Assembly: GCF_004571025.1 (NCBI RefSeq)
Contig: NZ_SPQT01000038.1
Location: 21,242-85,241, forward strand
Direction: 5' to 3'
DNA length: 64,000 bases
Source of the DNA: Bradyrhizobium niftali
GTDB lineage: Bacteria > Pseudomonadota > Alphaproteobacteria > Rhizobiales > Xanthobacteraceae
A model generated the notes under the pieces. It was not told where the DNA came from. It made no database searches and worked only from the letters and a program-made list of their open reading frames with translations. Below are positions 1 to 7,881 of the stretch, one piece after another (within the stretch, counting starts at the first letter, position 1; every line of letters begins with the position of its first letter). A program made the position numbers and the translations under genes.

Positions 1-1
1 C

Positions 2-688
2 TACCGGCGGACGGCCAAGGGGATCGCGGCCTATCTGTTCAACGCCGCCATGGCGAAGGAATCCGTGTTCGCGCTGCTGCGGTCGATCCCGCCGCTGCGG
101 GAGCCGCTGACCCGTGCGGCGCCGTTTCTCCCCGTCAAGTTCGCGCTGTTCGACGTCGACGACATCTATGCGCTGCCACGGGATTTCGACGTCGCGCGCG
201 CCTACAACGCGGAGACGACGCGCGCCGCCTTCGCCTACATCACCGATCCCGTGCGCAGCAGCTTTCTCGGCGAGGGCTACGGCTATGAGGCCATGGTCCG
301 GCATCTCGAGCGTGACGCCGTCGGCCTGACCACGCGCCATCCGGACGTGACCTTCGACATCTACTTCCCGCCTTATTCGATCCTGCAATTCGTCGCGATG
401 CGCGATGCCTCACCGGCGACGCTGAAGATCGTCACCGATCTCACGGCCCTCATCGCGCAGCGCCTGACGCAGCTTCCCAACGTGCGCCTCCACGATTTCC
501 GCGCGATCAAGGCGGTGACCCACGACCTCAACAATTACGGCGACGTCATCCACCATTCGCCGGTCATCGATGCAATGGTGCTGAAGTGGCTGGCGAGCGG
601 GGAATACCGGGTCGATCCCAACAAGCCGACCGCGTCGCTGGAGGAGCTGAAAGCCCAGGTTGAGGCGTATCGGGTTCGACAGCCGTAG
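2..688 (+). CDS. C-terminal part of a protein of unknown function, cut by the window edge
   Basis: The reading frame is open from base 2 with no stop before the first ATG (base 50), so this is probably the C-terminal part of a longer protein whose start lies outside the window. About 229 residues are visible. A conserved-looking stretch (FPPYSILQFVAMRD) and the late segment DLNNYGDVIHHSP recall secreted SGNH-hydrolase-like proteins encoded near membrane O-acyltransferases, but that is a faint resemblance, so I call no function. No membrane segment is visible in the part present. The TAG stop lies inside a palindromic repeat that starts at 685, so the last codons may have been altered by the repeat. 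Confidence 0.6.
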   Translation, partial: YRRTAKGIAAYLFNAAMAKESVFALLRSIPPLREPLTRAAPFLPVKFALFDVDDIYALPRDFDVARAYNAETTRAAFAYITDPVRSSFLGEGYGYEAMVRHLERDAVGLTTRHPDVTFDIYFPPYSILQFVAMRDASPATLKIVTDLTALIAQRLTQLPNVRLHDFRAIKAVTHDLNNYGDVIHHSPVIDAMVLKWLASGEYRVDPNKPTASLEELKAQVEAYRVRQP

Positions 689-758
689 CCCGCATGAGCG
701 AAGCGACATGCGGGGCCTCGCGCAAGATCCCGGGTGTCGCTTCGCTCACCCGGGCTAC
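685..758. repeat. Palindromic intergenic repeat (GTAGCCCGCATGAGCG type)
   Basis: An inverted repeat begins GTAGCCCGCATGAGCGAAGC and ends with the related reverse complement GCTTCGCTCACCCGGGCTAC. It can fold into one long hairpin. Its left arm contains the stop codon of the preceding gene. This is the style of repeat that is scattered through Bradyrhizobium-like genomes. Confidence 0.75.
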
Positions 759-801
759 AAGACTGCAGCTGTGATGCTCAGCCGTAGCCAAACACTCCGC
801 T

Positions 802-976
802 GTCGTCCCGGCCTAGTGCGCAATTGGGGGACCGGGACCCATAACCCCAGGGAGGAATTTGGCGAAGACTCGTAGTTAAAGAGTCTTCTCGTGGTACGTA
901 CACCGTGCGTCACTGATAGATCACGCGGTATGGGTCCCGGCCCCCCGTGCGCAATTGCGCACTAGGCCGGGACGAC
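802..976. repeat. Long palindromic repeat (GTCGTCCCGGCCTAGTGCGC type)
   Basis: The outer arms GTCGTCCCGGCCTAGTGCGC and its reverse complement bracket a second pair around GGGACCCATA / TATGGGTCCC. The element is about 175 nt, much longer than the other repeats here, and the centre holds a lower-GC insert. A partial copy sharing CCGGGACCCATAACCCCAGG is at 45175-45214. Together with the 685 repeat it fills the gap between the two flanking genes. Confidence 0.75.
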
Positions 977-994
977 ATGGGAGTGTGAGGCTGC

Positions 995-2182
995 CTACGC
1001 CGCCACCTCTTCGCCGAGATACGAAACCGCCGCTTCCAGCCCGCCCTTGCCGTGCGGGATCTTCAGCGCATTCAACCCGATCTCGATCACCCCCAACGTG
1101 CCGAGCAGCATCGGCGCGTTGACATGGCCCATATGGGCGATGCGGAAGGCTTGTCCGGAGAGATCGCCGATGCCGGTGCCGAGCACGACGCCGCACTTCT
1201 CCTTGCAATAGCGTTGCAGCACTGCGGGATCGTGGCCGTTGCTCATGGTCACCGTGGTCACGGTGTTGGAGCGCTCGTTGGCTTCGGCGACGTTGAAGCC
1301 GAGCACCTGGCCTTCCGACCAGGCCGAGACCGCACGCCGCGCGGCTTCGCCGAGCAGGCTGTGGCGGCGGAAGGCGTTCTCAAGCCCTTCCTCGTGCAGC
1401 AGGTCGATCGCCTTGCGCAGCGCGAACAACAGATGCACCGGCGCGGTGCCGGCATATTTGCGGTAGTTCTCGGTGCCCTCGCGCTCGCTCCAGCTCCAAT
1501 AGGGCGTGCTCATGTTGGCCTTCTTGTGCACTTCGAGCGCGCGCGCGTTGGCGGCGACGAAGCCGAGGCCGGGCGGCGTCATCAGGCCCTTCTGCGAGCC
1601 GGACATCGTGACGTCGACGCCCCATTTGTCCATCTCGTACGGCATGCAGCCGAGCGATGCCACGGTGTCGACCATGTAAAGCGCCGGATGGCCGCTCGCC
1701 TTGATCGCCTTGCCGATCGCCTCGATGTCGTTCTGCACGCCCGAGGCGGTGTCGACTTGGACGACGACGACGGCCTTGATGGTGTGCTCCTTGTCGCGGC
1801 GCAGGCGCTCCTCGACCTCGTGCGGCCGCACCGCGCGGCGCCAGTCGCCCTTGAGCACCTCGACCTCGGCACCCATCAGCGCTGCCGCGTTGCCCCAGCC
1901 GATTGCGAAACGTCCGCTCTCCAGCACCAGCACCTTGTCGCCACGCGACAGCACGTTGCTCAGCGCTGCTTCCCAGGCGCCGTGCCCGTTGGCGATGTAG
2001 ATGTAGGACTTGCCCTTGGTCGCAAACAGCTTCGAGATGTCACCGAGCAGGCTCTCGGTCAGATCGAGCATCTCTTTGGAGTAGATGTCGATCGCCGGAC
2101 GATGCATCGCCCGCAGCACCTCGTCGGGCATGTTGGTGGGCCCGGGGATGGCCAGAAACTCCCGGCCCGCGCGAACGGTCAT
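995..2182 (-). CDS. Serine-glyoxylate-type aminotransferase (class V, PLP-dependent)
   Basis: This 395-aa class V aminotransferase belongs to the alanine/serine-glyoxylate aminotransferase family, which moves an amino group from serine or alanine to glyoxylate using PLP in the cytoplasm. The PLP-binding Lys is at about residue 198 in SGSQKGLM, the cofactor-contacting Asp is near 172 (YMVDTVASLG), and the N-terminal PGPTNMP motif typical of the family is present. The length is normal. It starts with ATG and stands alone between a repeat cluster and a converging gap. In methylotroph-like metabolism this enzyme belongs to the serine cycle, but no other serine-cycle gene is nearby. Substrate preference (serine or alanine) cannot be read from the sequence. 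Confidence 0.85.
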   Translation of the reverse strand: MTVRAGREFLAIPGPTNMPDEVLRAMHRPAIDIYSKEMLDLTESLLGDISKLFATKGKSYIYIANGHGAWEAALSNVLSRGDKVLVLESGRFAIGWGNAAALMGAEVEVLKGDWRRAVRPHEVEERLRRDKEHTIKAVVVVQVDTASGVQNDIEAIGKAIKASGHPALYMVDTVASLGCMPYEMDKWGVDVTMSGSQKGLMTPPGLGFVAANARALEVHKKANMSTPYWSWSEREGTENYRKYAGTAPVHLLFALRKAIDLLHEEGLENAFRRHSLLGEAARRAVSAWSEGQVLGFNVAEANERSNTVTTVTMSNGHDPAVLQRYCKEKCGVVLGTGIGDLSGQAFRIAHMGHVNAPMLLGTLGVIEIGLNALKIPHGKGGLEAAVSYLGEEVAA

Positions 2183-2284
2183 TGCTGTTGGTCCTTGTTG
2201 CTTGAGAACAGGCTGGTGGGTCGCTGAATCATACTTTTACGCGCTGCTGCGATGCAAGAAAAGCACGCAAAATGCAGGGCTGGG

Positions 2285-3010
2285 TTATCTTTTGGTCTCC
2301 CGACAACCGGCGGCTTCCGCCTCCTCGACCGAGCAGAACCAGCGGGTGCCCTTGCTGATCTTCATCTTGATCTGGGTGTACCAGCGGCTGGTCGGCTGGT
2401 GATAGATGCACTCGCCGGCGGTGTTGACGTTGCCCTTGATGGTGCAGTCGGGCGAGGGCGCGACCGGCCCCGAGGCCGAGGCAAGCAGCACCGCATGCGC
2501 GCCCTCGGGCGGCTTGGTGGCGCCCAATATCGTTGTCTTCTTGTTGCGCACGCGCCAGTCCCAGGGCGCAATGAAGGCGCCCTGCCACATGCCGGCCTTG
2601 GCCTCGCGCGCGGCCGCCTCGTCGGGTTCGTAATCGTGAGAGACGCGGGTGTAGGCCAGTGCCCAGCCGCTGCGCACCAGCCATTTCTGGATGTCCTCGC
2701 CGCCGACCTCGCAGCGCGCCACGGTGCGGCCGCGCCGGTCGATCGCCCGCGTATGGCAGACCCAGTTTTTGCCCTCGGTGTATTTGGCGAGCTCGTCGCG
2801 CGCCGCGATTCCGCAGGTCCAGCGCTCGGTATTGGTGTTGAGGCAGAGTTGGTCGGACGACGGCGCGTCGATGCCGCCGAGCCGGATCCTCGTGTTGCCG
2901 ATCACGACGGAATCGCCGTCGCGGACCTTCGCCGTGCCGGTAATGTCGGCGGCCTGCGCCAGCGACGGCAAGGCGAGCAGTGACAGCGCAATCAGGAATT
3001 TTCGCAACAT
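2285..3010 (-). CDS. Secreted thermonuclease-like (SNase-fold) protein
   Basis: The chosen ATG at 3010 opens with a clean signal peptide (MLRKFLIALSLLALPSLAQA), so upstream in-frame starts are unlikely. The mature protein has the SNase motifs in order: VRDGDS near residue 29, RIRLGGIDAP near 41-50 and DRRGRTVAR near 91-99. Known staphylococcal nuclease chemistry needs two Arg and a Glu; here the Glu that normally follows GIDAP is Ser (DAPSSDQ), so nuclease activity is doubtful. Several Cys, which suit periplasmic disulfides, continue into a C-terminal extension of about 80 residues without a recognised domain. Length is 241 aa. The gene stands alone. Confidence 0.75.
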   Translation of the reverse strand: MLRKFLIALSLLALPSLAQAADITGTAKVRDGDSVVIGNTRIRLGGIDAPSSDQLCLNTNTERWTCGIAARDELAKYTEGKNWVCHTRAIDRRGRTVARCEVGGEDIQKWLVRSGWALAYTRVSHDYEPDEAAAREAKAGMWQGAFIAPWDWRVRNKKTTILGATKPPEGAHAVLLASASGPVAPSPDCTIKGNVNTAGECIYHQPTSRWYTQIKMKISKGTRWFCSVEEAEAAGCRETKR

Positions 3011-3132
3011 GCCGGTCCGCGTGTTCAGGAAAATCGCGATAGACCCCGCAATTGTGGTCGGCTTTTGGCCGCCCGGCCAGCGCCTGCCCAACGATTGAGC
3101 TTTCAACTTCCCGTCATTGAGTGACGGGCCTC

Positions 3133-3243
3133 GTAGGGTGGGTTAGCCCCGCGCTGCGCGAAGCGCAGGCGCTCGGCGTAACCCACCTCTTTGGTCTCTA
3201 CGGCGACAGAAGTGGTGGGTTACGCTTCGCTAACCCACCCTAC
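3133..3243. repeat. Palindromic repeat, GTAGGGTGGGTTAG family
   Basis: The arms GTAGGGTGGGTTAG and CTAACCCACCCTAC are perfect reverse complements and enclose further nested complementary segments (GGCGTAACCCACCTCTT / GTGGTGGGTTACGC). Related copies are at 6271-6360, 11955-12091 and 54402-54497. It lies a few bases 3' of the stop codon of the next minus-strand gene. Confidence 0.85.
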
Positions 3244-3248
3244 GAAGC

Positions 3249-4979
3249 CTACCCCCGCCCCGCCATCGCCCGCTTCGCCACCGCCAGCCCCATCAGCACG
3301 AACGCCGACGTCACCTCAGGGCCACCGACCAGGATCCGCGTCGGCGTCTTCATCTTGTTCCATTCATAGGCGCGGAACGGGCCGCGGCGGCCGCCTTCGC
3401 CGAGGCTCGCGACGATGACGTTCAGCGCCGGCGCGAAGGCGCGCGGGTCGGCGCCGAGATGGCCGAGCGCGATCAGCGCCAGCGCCGCGTCGAACACATT
3501 CATCTCCGCGGCCATCAGCTCGCCCTTGACGTAGGAGAGCACGCGGTGGCGGATGAAATCGAAGTCGCCGTCCGGATCGATCGCCGCCTGCGCCGCCAGC
3601 GGCAGCGCCAGGAAGGCGGCATAGCAGCGGCCGAAATAGGCGCTGTAGAGTTCCGGCAGGTAATAGATGTGCGAGCGCGGATTGGCGAAGGCGCCGCTTG
3701 ATGCCAGCCGCTTCTGGAAGCCGATGATGCGATGCACGGTCGCCAGCCGCGCCGGCGTCTCCAGGATCTTCCAGCGCGCCAGGTTGCGGAAGCTGACCTC
3801 GAGAATGTCGAGATTGAGCGTCGGATCGAGATCGTTGCCGTAGGGACGCTCTCCCTTGAGATTGTCGATCCAGGTCGCAACCCCGCCCTCGTAGTCGATG
3901 TTGTCGTTGAGCGGCACGGTCACGCGCGGCTCGTTGACGCCGGCGAGCACCTGGTAACCGCTGTAGAAATCCAGCAGCGGCTGGTCGATGATCGGATCGG
4001 TGCAGCCGGCCTGCGTCGCCGCTGAGATCGAGCAGGCCGTGGTGTCGCAATCCGGCACGTAGACACCGAAGCCGAGATCCTGCTTGATCTGGGCGAAGAA
4101 GCGCGAAAAGCGCGGATGCGGCGCAGGCGCGAGCGCGGTGATGACGTTGAAGCGCGCGCCGTCGGTGCCCTCGACCTCCTCGCGGCTGATGTTGACGCAG
4201 AAATCGACCATGTCGGCGATCGCGCGCTCTGCCGCCGTCTTGTCGGCCGGCGAAGCGAGCCCGGTCTCGATGAAGCTCAGCAGCGCCTCGATGAAGAAGG
4301 CATCGTAATAGGCCGAGCGGTGGCGGATCTGCACCGGCTCCCACATCGGCTCGGCGATGCCGGTCCAGGGCGGATTGACCACGGCGCGCGCGGGCGAGCG
4401 CGCGATGAAGACGCGGGCGAGGTTGAAGAGCAGCGAGGAGTTCTTGTAGCCGCGCGCATTCAACCCCGTGAGCGCCATGGTCAACTCGCGTCCGCGGACA
4501 TCAGGGTCGCCGATCAGGTTGAAGGCGGCATAGGTCGGCAGGAAACCGTTCTTGCCGTACGAGCCGAGCAGATGCTGCGCGCAGTCGCGGATCACGCCGT
4601 CGATCTGCGCTTGTTGCGGCGCCGAACCGGTGAATATCGCCGGCGGCGGTTTTGGATGATCAAGCGCGATGCTGTCGACGAGATCGGCGACAGGCTGGCC
4701 GATCGCCGCCCAGTCCGGCTCGGCTTCGTCGCGCGCCCGCGCCAGCGCCGTGCGAAGCCGGGTCAGCTTCGCCTCGTCGCGCAAGTCGGGCAGCCCGGCG
4801 CGGCGGAGCAGTATCCGCAATGCGGGATTGCCGAGCGCGGTCTTGTAGAATTTGGCCAGATGCGGATCGCCGCTGGTTGCATCCGCCAGCACGGGATCGC
4901 AGACGTCGTAAAGCGAGGGGCCGTCCTTCCGCGCCGTCAGCGCCCGGCAGGCGGCGCCGGCAAAATAATGAAAGTTCAT
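3249..4979 (-). CDS. Conserved-looking protein of unknown function (576 aa)
   Basis: I do not recognise this protein. From the ATG at 4979 (MNFHYFAGAAC) it has no signal peptide and no obvious membrane span. The sequence is rich in alternating helical segments (LLSFIETGLASPADKTAAER, ELYSAYFGRCYAAFLALP), which could suit an alpha/alpha-barrel, but I cannot name a family. A compact Cys group (VPDCDTTACSIS, QAGC) lies near the middle. Codon use matches the neighbours. It stands alone; a CRP-like site lies about 113 nt upstream of the start and a palindromic repeat directly follows the stop. An upstream in-frame start at 5090 would add 37 low-complexity residues and is less likely. Confidence 0.7.
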   Translation of the reverse strand: MNFHYFAGAACRALTARKDGPSLYDVCDPVLADATSGDPHLAKFYKTALGNPALRILLRRAGLPDLRDEAKLTRLRTALARARDEAEPDWAAIGQPVADLVDSIALDHPKPPPAIFTGSAPQQAQIDGVIRDCAQHLLGSYGKNGFLPTYAAFNLIGDPDVRGRELTMALTGLNARGYKNSSLLFNLARVFIARSPARAVVNPPWTGIAEPMWEPVQIRHRSAYYDAFFIEALLSFIETGLASPADKTAAERAIADMVDFCVNISREEVEGTDGARFNVITALAPAPHPRFSRFFAQIKQDLGFGVYVPDCDTTACSISAATQAGCTDPIIDQPLLDFYSGYQVLAGVNEPRVTVPLNDNIDYEGGVATWIDNLKGERPYGNDLDPTLNLDILEVSFRNLARWKILETPARLATVHRIIGFQKRLASSGAFANPRSHIYYLPELYSAYFGRCYAAFLALPLAAQAAIDPDGDFDFIRHRVLSYVKGELMAAEMNVFDAALALIALGHLGADPRAFAPALNVIVASLGEGGRRGPFRAYEWNKMKTPTRILVGGPEVTSAFVLMGLAVAKRAMAGRG

Positions 4980-5091
4980 GAAATACCTGGTCGCGGGGCC
5001 CCTGGTCGGGGGCCGGCCGGTGCGGTTCCCATCCGCGCACCACCCCCTGCAAGTCTTTGAAAAAGCTACCCGGATTCGCAGGAAATACAAA

Positions 5092-5107
5092 TGTGATAGC
5101 GGTCACG
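5092..5107. promoter_or_regulatory. CRP-type binding site (TGTGA-N6-TCACG)
   Basis: TGTGATAGCGGTCACG matches the CRP consensus TGTGA-N6-TCACA at 9 of 10 positions and is flanked by AAA on the left and GAAA on the right. It lies 113 nt upstream of the leftward gene starting at 4979. Similar sites occur at 27888 and 35556. Confidence 0.45.
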
Positions 5108-5226
5108 GAAAAAAACGGCACGAGGGCTGCATGATCAGACCCCGGAATGGCTACGGGAACGCAAAACCAGGAGAAATCCAGGCCATGTAATTAACTAACA
5201 TCTTCAGCGACTTAGCTCAAATTTTG

Positions 5227-5240
5227 GGCAATCTATTGCC
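5227..5240. promoter_or_regulatory. Perfect dyad GGCAAT-CT-ATTGCC
   Basis: A 14-nt perfect inverted repeat lies in AT-rich DNA about 167 nt upstream of the caspase-like gene. It could be an operator; no regulator is assigned. Confidence 0.3.
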
Positions 5241-5406
5241 GGGCACACTATATCCCGTTAAAGGTTTGTTTGGTGCGGCGCCGCAAATTGCGCGCAATTC
5301 GGGGGCACTCCCCCGGCCAATCCCTCAAACCTAAAGACGCTATCGCGCTACTCAACCTGTGTGCGCGCGCTTGGCTGGTCTTTGGCACTGACAGGAATGA
5401 AGCGAG

Positions 5407-6255
5407 ATGAATGTAAGGCAGCTCGACATTTCCCGACGCACGATTGCGGTGGTCGCAGCCCTTATCGGCACGGTCTCGCTCGTGATCGGCGCCCATGCTG
5501 CCCTCAACATGCGCGCGCTCGATGCCGCCAAGGCTGTTACGACCGACCAGGTCACCGGCTCGATCGGCCAGACCTCCCGGCTCGCGCTCGTCATCGGCAA
5601 TGGACATTATCCCGACGCCAGCGCGCCGCTGACGCAGTCGATCAACGACGCCCGCGCGCTGTCCTCGACCCTGCGCAAGAACGGCTTTGACGTCGACATG
5701 GTGGAAGACGCGACCAAGGACGACATGGTCCGCGCCGTCAACCGCCTGAAGTCCCGGATCAAGCGCGACACCGTCGTCATGCTGTTCTTCGGCGGCTTCG
5801 GCGTGCAGGCCGGCCGCCAGAGCTACATGCTGCCGGTCGACGCCGTGATCTGGAAGGAAAGCGACGTCCGCCGCCAGGGCGTCTCCATCGACGGCGTGCT
5901 CGACATGATGAAGGAGCAGGGCGCCAAGGCCAAGCTCGTCGTCGTCGATGCCTCCCGCCGCAATCCCTACGAGCGCCGTTTCCGTTCCTACAGCCACGGC
6001 CTCGCGCCGATCGGCACGCCCGACAATGCGCTGATCCTCTCCTCCGCTTCGCCCGGCAAGGTCGTCGACGACGGCAAGGGCGAGCACAGCGTGCTGGTCA
6101 GCGAGCTGCTCGGCAATCTCGCTGCGCAGGGCAGCGCCGAAAGCGCCTTCAACAAGACCCGGGTCGCCATCTCCCGCGCCTCCGAAGGCGACCAGGTCCC
6201 GACCGTCTCCTCCTCGCTGCTCGAAGACGTCCATTTCGGCGAAGCCGGCGGCTAG
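5407..6255 (+). CDS. Caspase-fold (peptidase C14-like) protein lacking both catalytic residues
   Basis: This 282-aa protein has an N-terminal membrane anchor or signal (about residues 12-33) followed by a caspase-like p20 domain (LALVIGNGHYPDA, then ESDVRRQGVSIDGVL). In active bacterial caspase homologues the His sits in a GHG motif after a beta strand and the Cys in DACRxNP. Here these positions read MLFFGGFGVQ (Phe near residue 131) and VVVDASRRNPYERRF (Ser near 183), so both dyad residues are gone while the surrounding fold residues stay. A periplasmic or membrane-bound pseudoenzyme role in binding or scaffolding is the likely inference. A close paralogue with the same changes, plus TPRs, is at 33737-35266. 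A palindromic repeat begins 15 nt after the stop. Confidence 0.85.
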   Translation: MNVRQLDISRRTIAVVAALIGTVSLVIGAHAALNMRALDAAKAVTTDQVTGSIGQTSRLALVIGNGHYPDASAPLTQSINDARALSSTLRKNGFDVDMVEDATKDDMVRAVNRLKSRIKRDTVVMLFFGGFGVQAGRQSYMLPVDAVIWKESDVRRQGVSIDGVLDMMKEQGAKAKLVVVDASRRNPYERRFRSYSHGLAPIGTPDNALILSSASPGKVVDDGKGEHSVLVSELLGNLAAQGSAESAFNKTRVAISRASEGDQVPTVSSSLLEDVHFGEAGG

Positions 6256-6270
6256 TTTTTCGCGGCGACC

Positions 6271-6360
6271 GTAGGGTGGATTAGCGAAGCATAATCCACC
6301 ACTTCTCTCTCAGCGCGGAAAGCAAAGAGGTGGATTACGCCTTCGGCTAATCCACCCTAC
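6271..6360. repeat. Palindromic repeat, GTAGGGTGGATTAG family
   Basis: The arms GTAGGGTGGATTAGCGAAG and CTTCGGCTAATCCACCCTAC enclose a second arm pair, AATCCACCACTTCT / AGAGGTGGATTACG. It belongs to the same family as 3133-3243 and lies 15 nt after a stop codon. Confidence 0.85.
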
Positions 6361-6394
6361 GATATGCGCGTGTAACGCACATCTACCCACACAT

Positions 6395-6512
6395 CGTCAT
6401 TGCGAGCGCAGCGAAGCAATCCAGAATCCTTCCGCGGAAAGATTCTGGATTGCTTCGTCGCACCAGCGCAAAATTGCTTCGCAATTTTGTCGCTTCGCTC
6501 CTCGCAATGACG
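6395..6512. repeat. Palindromic repeat, CGTCATTGCGAGCGCAGCGA family
   Basis: It begins CGTCATTGCGAGCGCAGCGA and ends CGCTCCTCGCAATGACG, with an inner hairpin ATCCAGAATC / GATTCTGGAT. A second copy is at 42935-43022. Compared with that copy it carries an extra nested hairpin (AAATTGCTTCGCAATTTTG). Confidence 0.85.
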
Positions 6513-6525
6513 GTTGAGGCGAGAC

Positions 6526-7416
6526 CTACTTCGCCGCTTCCGCGGCCATCACCGGGCGCACCGGATCGCCTTCGCGCAGGAGTGCGCCGGCGCGGGCGAC
6601 GACGACATCGCCTTCGTTGAGGCCGTCGCGGACCTCGATATTGCCGCCCGACATCAGACCGATCTCGACGCGTTTGGTCTCGACGCGGTTGCGGCGGATC
6701 ACCTGCACCACGGTGCCGGCGGACGAATATTGCACGGAGGTCAGCGGCACCGCGACGTTGCAGCTCTGCCCGGTCTTGATCAGCGCGCGCCCGCTCGCGT
6801 TCAGCAGCAGCCGCTTCTGCGAGGAGATGCCGATATAGACCATGCCCTGCTGGATGTTCGGCTCGATGGTCGGCCCGATGCGGCGCACCTTGCCGTCGAT
6901 GTCGCCGGCGCCGGCGATCCGCACGGTCGCCTGCTGACCGACTGCGAGCTTGCGCACGTCGGTCGTCGCCACGAGGCCGACGAGATCGTATTCGCTGCGC
7001 GCCACGATCGTGAACAGCGCCTCGCCCTTGGCCGAGGCGAGGTTGCCGATCTGCGCGGTCGAGGTGGCGATCACGCCCGCCACTGGCGCGGTGACCTGAA
7101 GCGTGCCGCCCTCGGGCAGCGCGAGGCGCGCCAGCACCTGGCCGGCGGTGGTGGTCTCGCCGGCCTCCGCCAGCACTTCCGTCACCTTCAGGCCGGGACG
7201 CTCGGGCCGCACGGACGTTTCCTCGCGCGCGATGATCGTGCCGGTGGCCTCGACGATGTCGGAGAAGCAGGATTTTGCGACTTTCAGCACCGTGACGGCC
7301 GGCCCCTTGGGCGCGTCGTCATCGGCGGCTCCGGCCGGATATTGGCCGAAGACGAGCACTCCGGCGATGGCTGCGGGAAACAGGCTTCGAACAACGGCAC
7401 GGGGCAAAGGGCGCAT
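6526..7416 (-). CDS. HlyD/RND-type periplasmic adaptor without an adjacent pump
   Basis: This is a membrane-fusion (adaptor) subunit, the periplasmic part that links an inner-membrane RND pump to an outer-membrane channel. The start at 7416 (MRPLPRAVVRSLF) gives an N-terminal hydrophobic signal ending near GAADDD. The lipoyl half-motifs flank a short hairpin (GLKVTEVLAEAGETTTAGQ and LQVTAPVAGVI), followed by beta-barrel segments and a membrane-proximal domain (VEIGLMSGGNIEVRDGL). It has 296 aa. It resembles the adaptor at 31829-32758, sharing a CFSD motif after the first strand, but no permease gene lies beside it, so it must use a pump encoded elsewhere or be a leftover. Confidence 0.8.
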   Translation of the reverse strand: MRPLPRAVVRSLFPAAIAGVLVFGQYPAGAADDDAPKGPAVTVLKVAKSCFSDIVEATGTIIAREETSVRPERPGLKVTEVLAEAGETTTAGQVLARLALPEGGTLQVTAPVAGVIATSTAQIGNLASAKGEALFTIVARSEYDLVGLVATTDVRKLAVGQQATVRIAGAGDIDGKVRRIGPTIEPNIQQGMVYIGISSQKRLLLNASGRALIKTGQSCNVAVPLTSVQYSSAGTVVQVIRRNRVETKRVEIGLMSGGNIEVRDGLNEGDVVVARAGALLREGDPVRPVMAAEAAK

Positions 7417-7641
7417 CGGAAATTCCACGGGGGCTATGCCTCCAATCGATAGCAGATGGCAGCGGCCCGGACTACGGCAGCGTTGTCCCAAAGCGGGATG
7501 CCGCGCCGCCCGGGCTGCCGCGGCAAGTCTTTGATTAGTCGCGGGATTGGGGAACAGGTTCGCCCGCCGCCGGGCCGGGCGCCGCGGCCGCACGGCTTGT
7601 GGTGCGAGATCGGATGCAACGGTCCGTCTGCGGGCGGCCGG

Positions 7642-7821
7642 TCAGCTTCGGCGATCTCCGAGCAGCTTGCCGGAGGAACGGTCGATCAGATGCAGCCGCG
7701 TACAGGCCGGGCAGTGCACGGAAACGTGCGTGCGATCGGCCGGCTCGTCGCCAAGCCGATGCTGCACGTTCATGCCGGTCTGGGGGCACTTGAAGACAAT
7801 ATGACGGTCCATCCCCGTCAT
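7642..7821 (-). CDS. Small zinc-ribbon-like protein (59 aa)
   Basis: A complete small reading frame runs from ATG at 7821 (or ATG at 7812) to TGA at 7642. It has one Cys early (HIVFKCPQTG) and a paired CPAC motif later (VHCPACTRLHLID), ending RSSGKLLGDRRS. The spacing of CP..G and CPAC is like that of small zinc-ribbon proteins that are common and unnamed in these bacteria. No strong ribosome-binding site is visible. It lies between a beta-propeller protein gene and the adaptor, all on the minus strand. The function is unknown. Confidence 0.55.
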   Translation of the reverse strand: MTGMDRHIVFKCPQTGMNVQHRLGDEPADRTHVSVHCPACTRLHLIDRSSGKLLGDRRS

Positions 7822-7881
7822 ATGATGCCAAGGCCCGGACTTTGAAATTACGGATGATTACTTAGGTCGGCCGCGGTCCCC

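Larger units (their letters stand above)
4980..5406. other. 427-nt intergenic region between divergent genes
   Basis: No convincing gene lies here. It holds the divergent promoter region for the 576-aa protein (leftward) and the caspase-like protein (rightward). Visible signals are a CRP-type site (5092-5107), an AT-rich stretch around 5190-5260 and a perfect 6+2+6 inverted repeat (5227-5240). Confidence 0.6.

Noticed and set aside
1052..2227. Long plus-strand frames opposite the aminotransferase, and similar long antisense frames opposite many other genes
   Set aside because: They mirror GC-rich coding sequence in another frame, lack ribosome-binding sites and show no family motif.
5130..5189. 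19-codon frame with AGGAG inside, upstream of the caspase-like gene
   Set aside because: The AGGAG lies inside the frame and no PqqA-like or leader-peptide motif is present.
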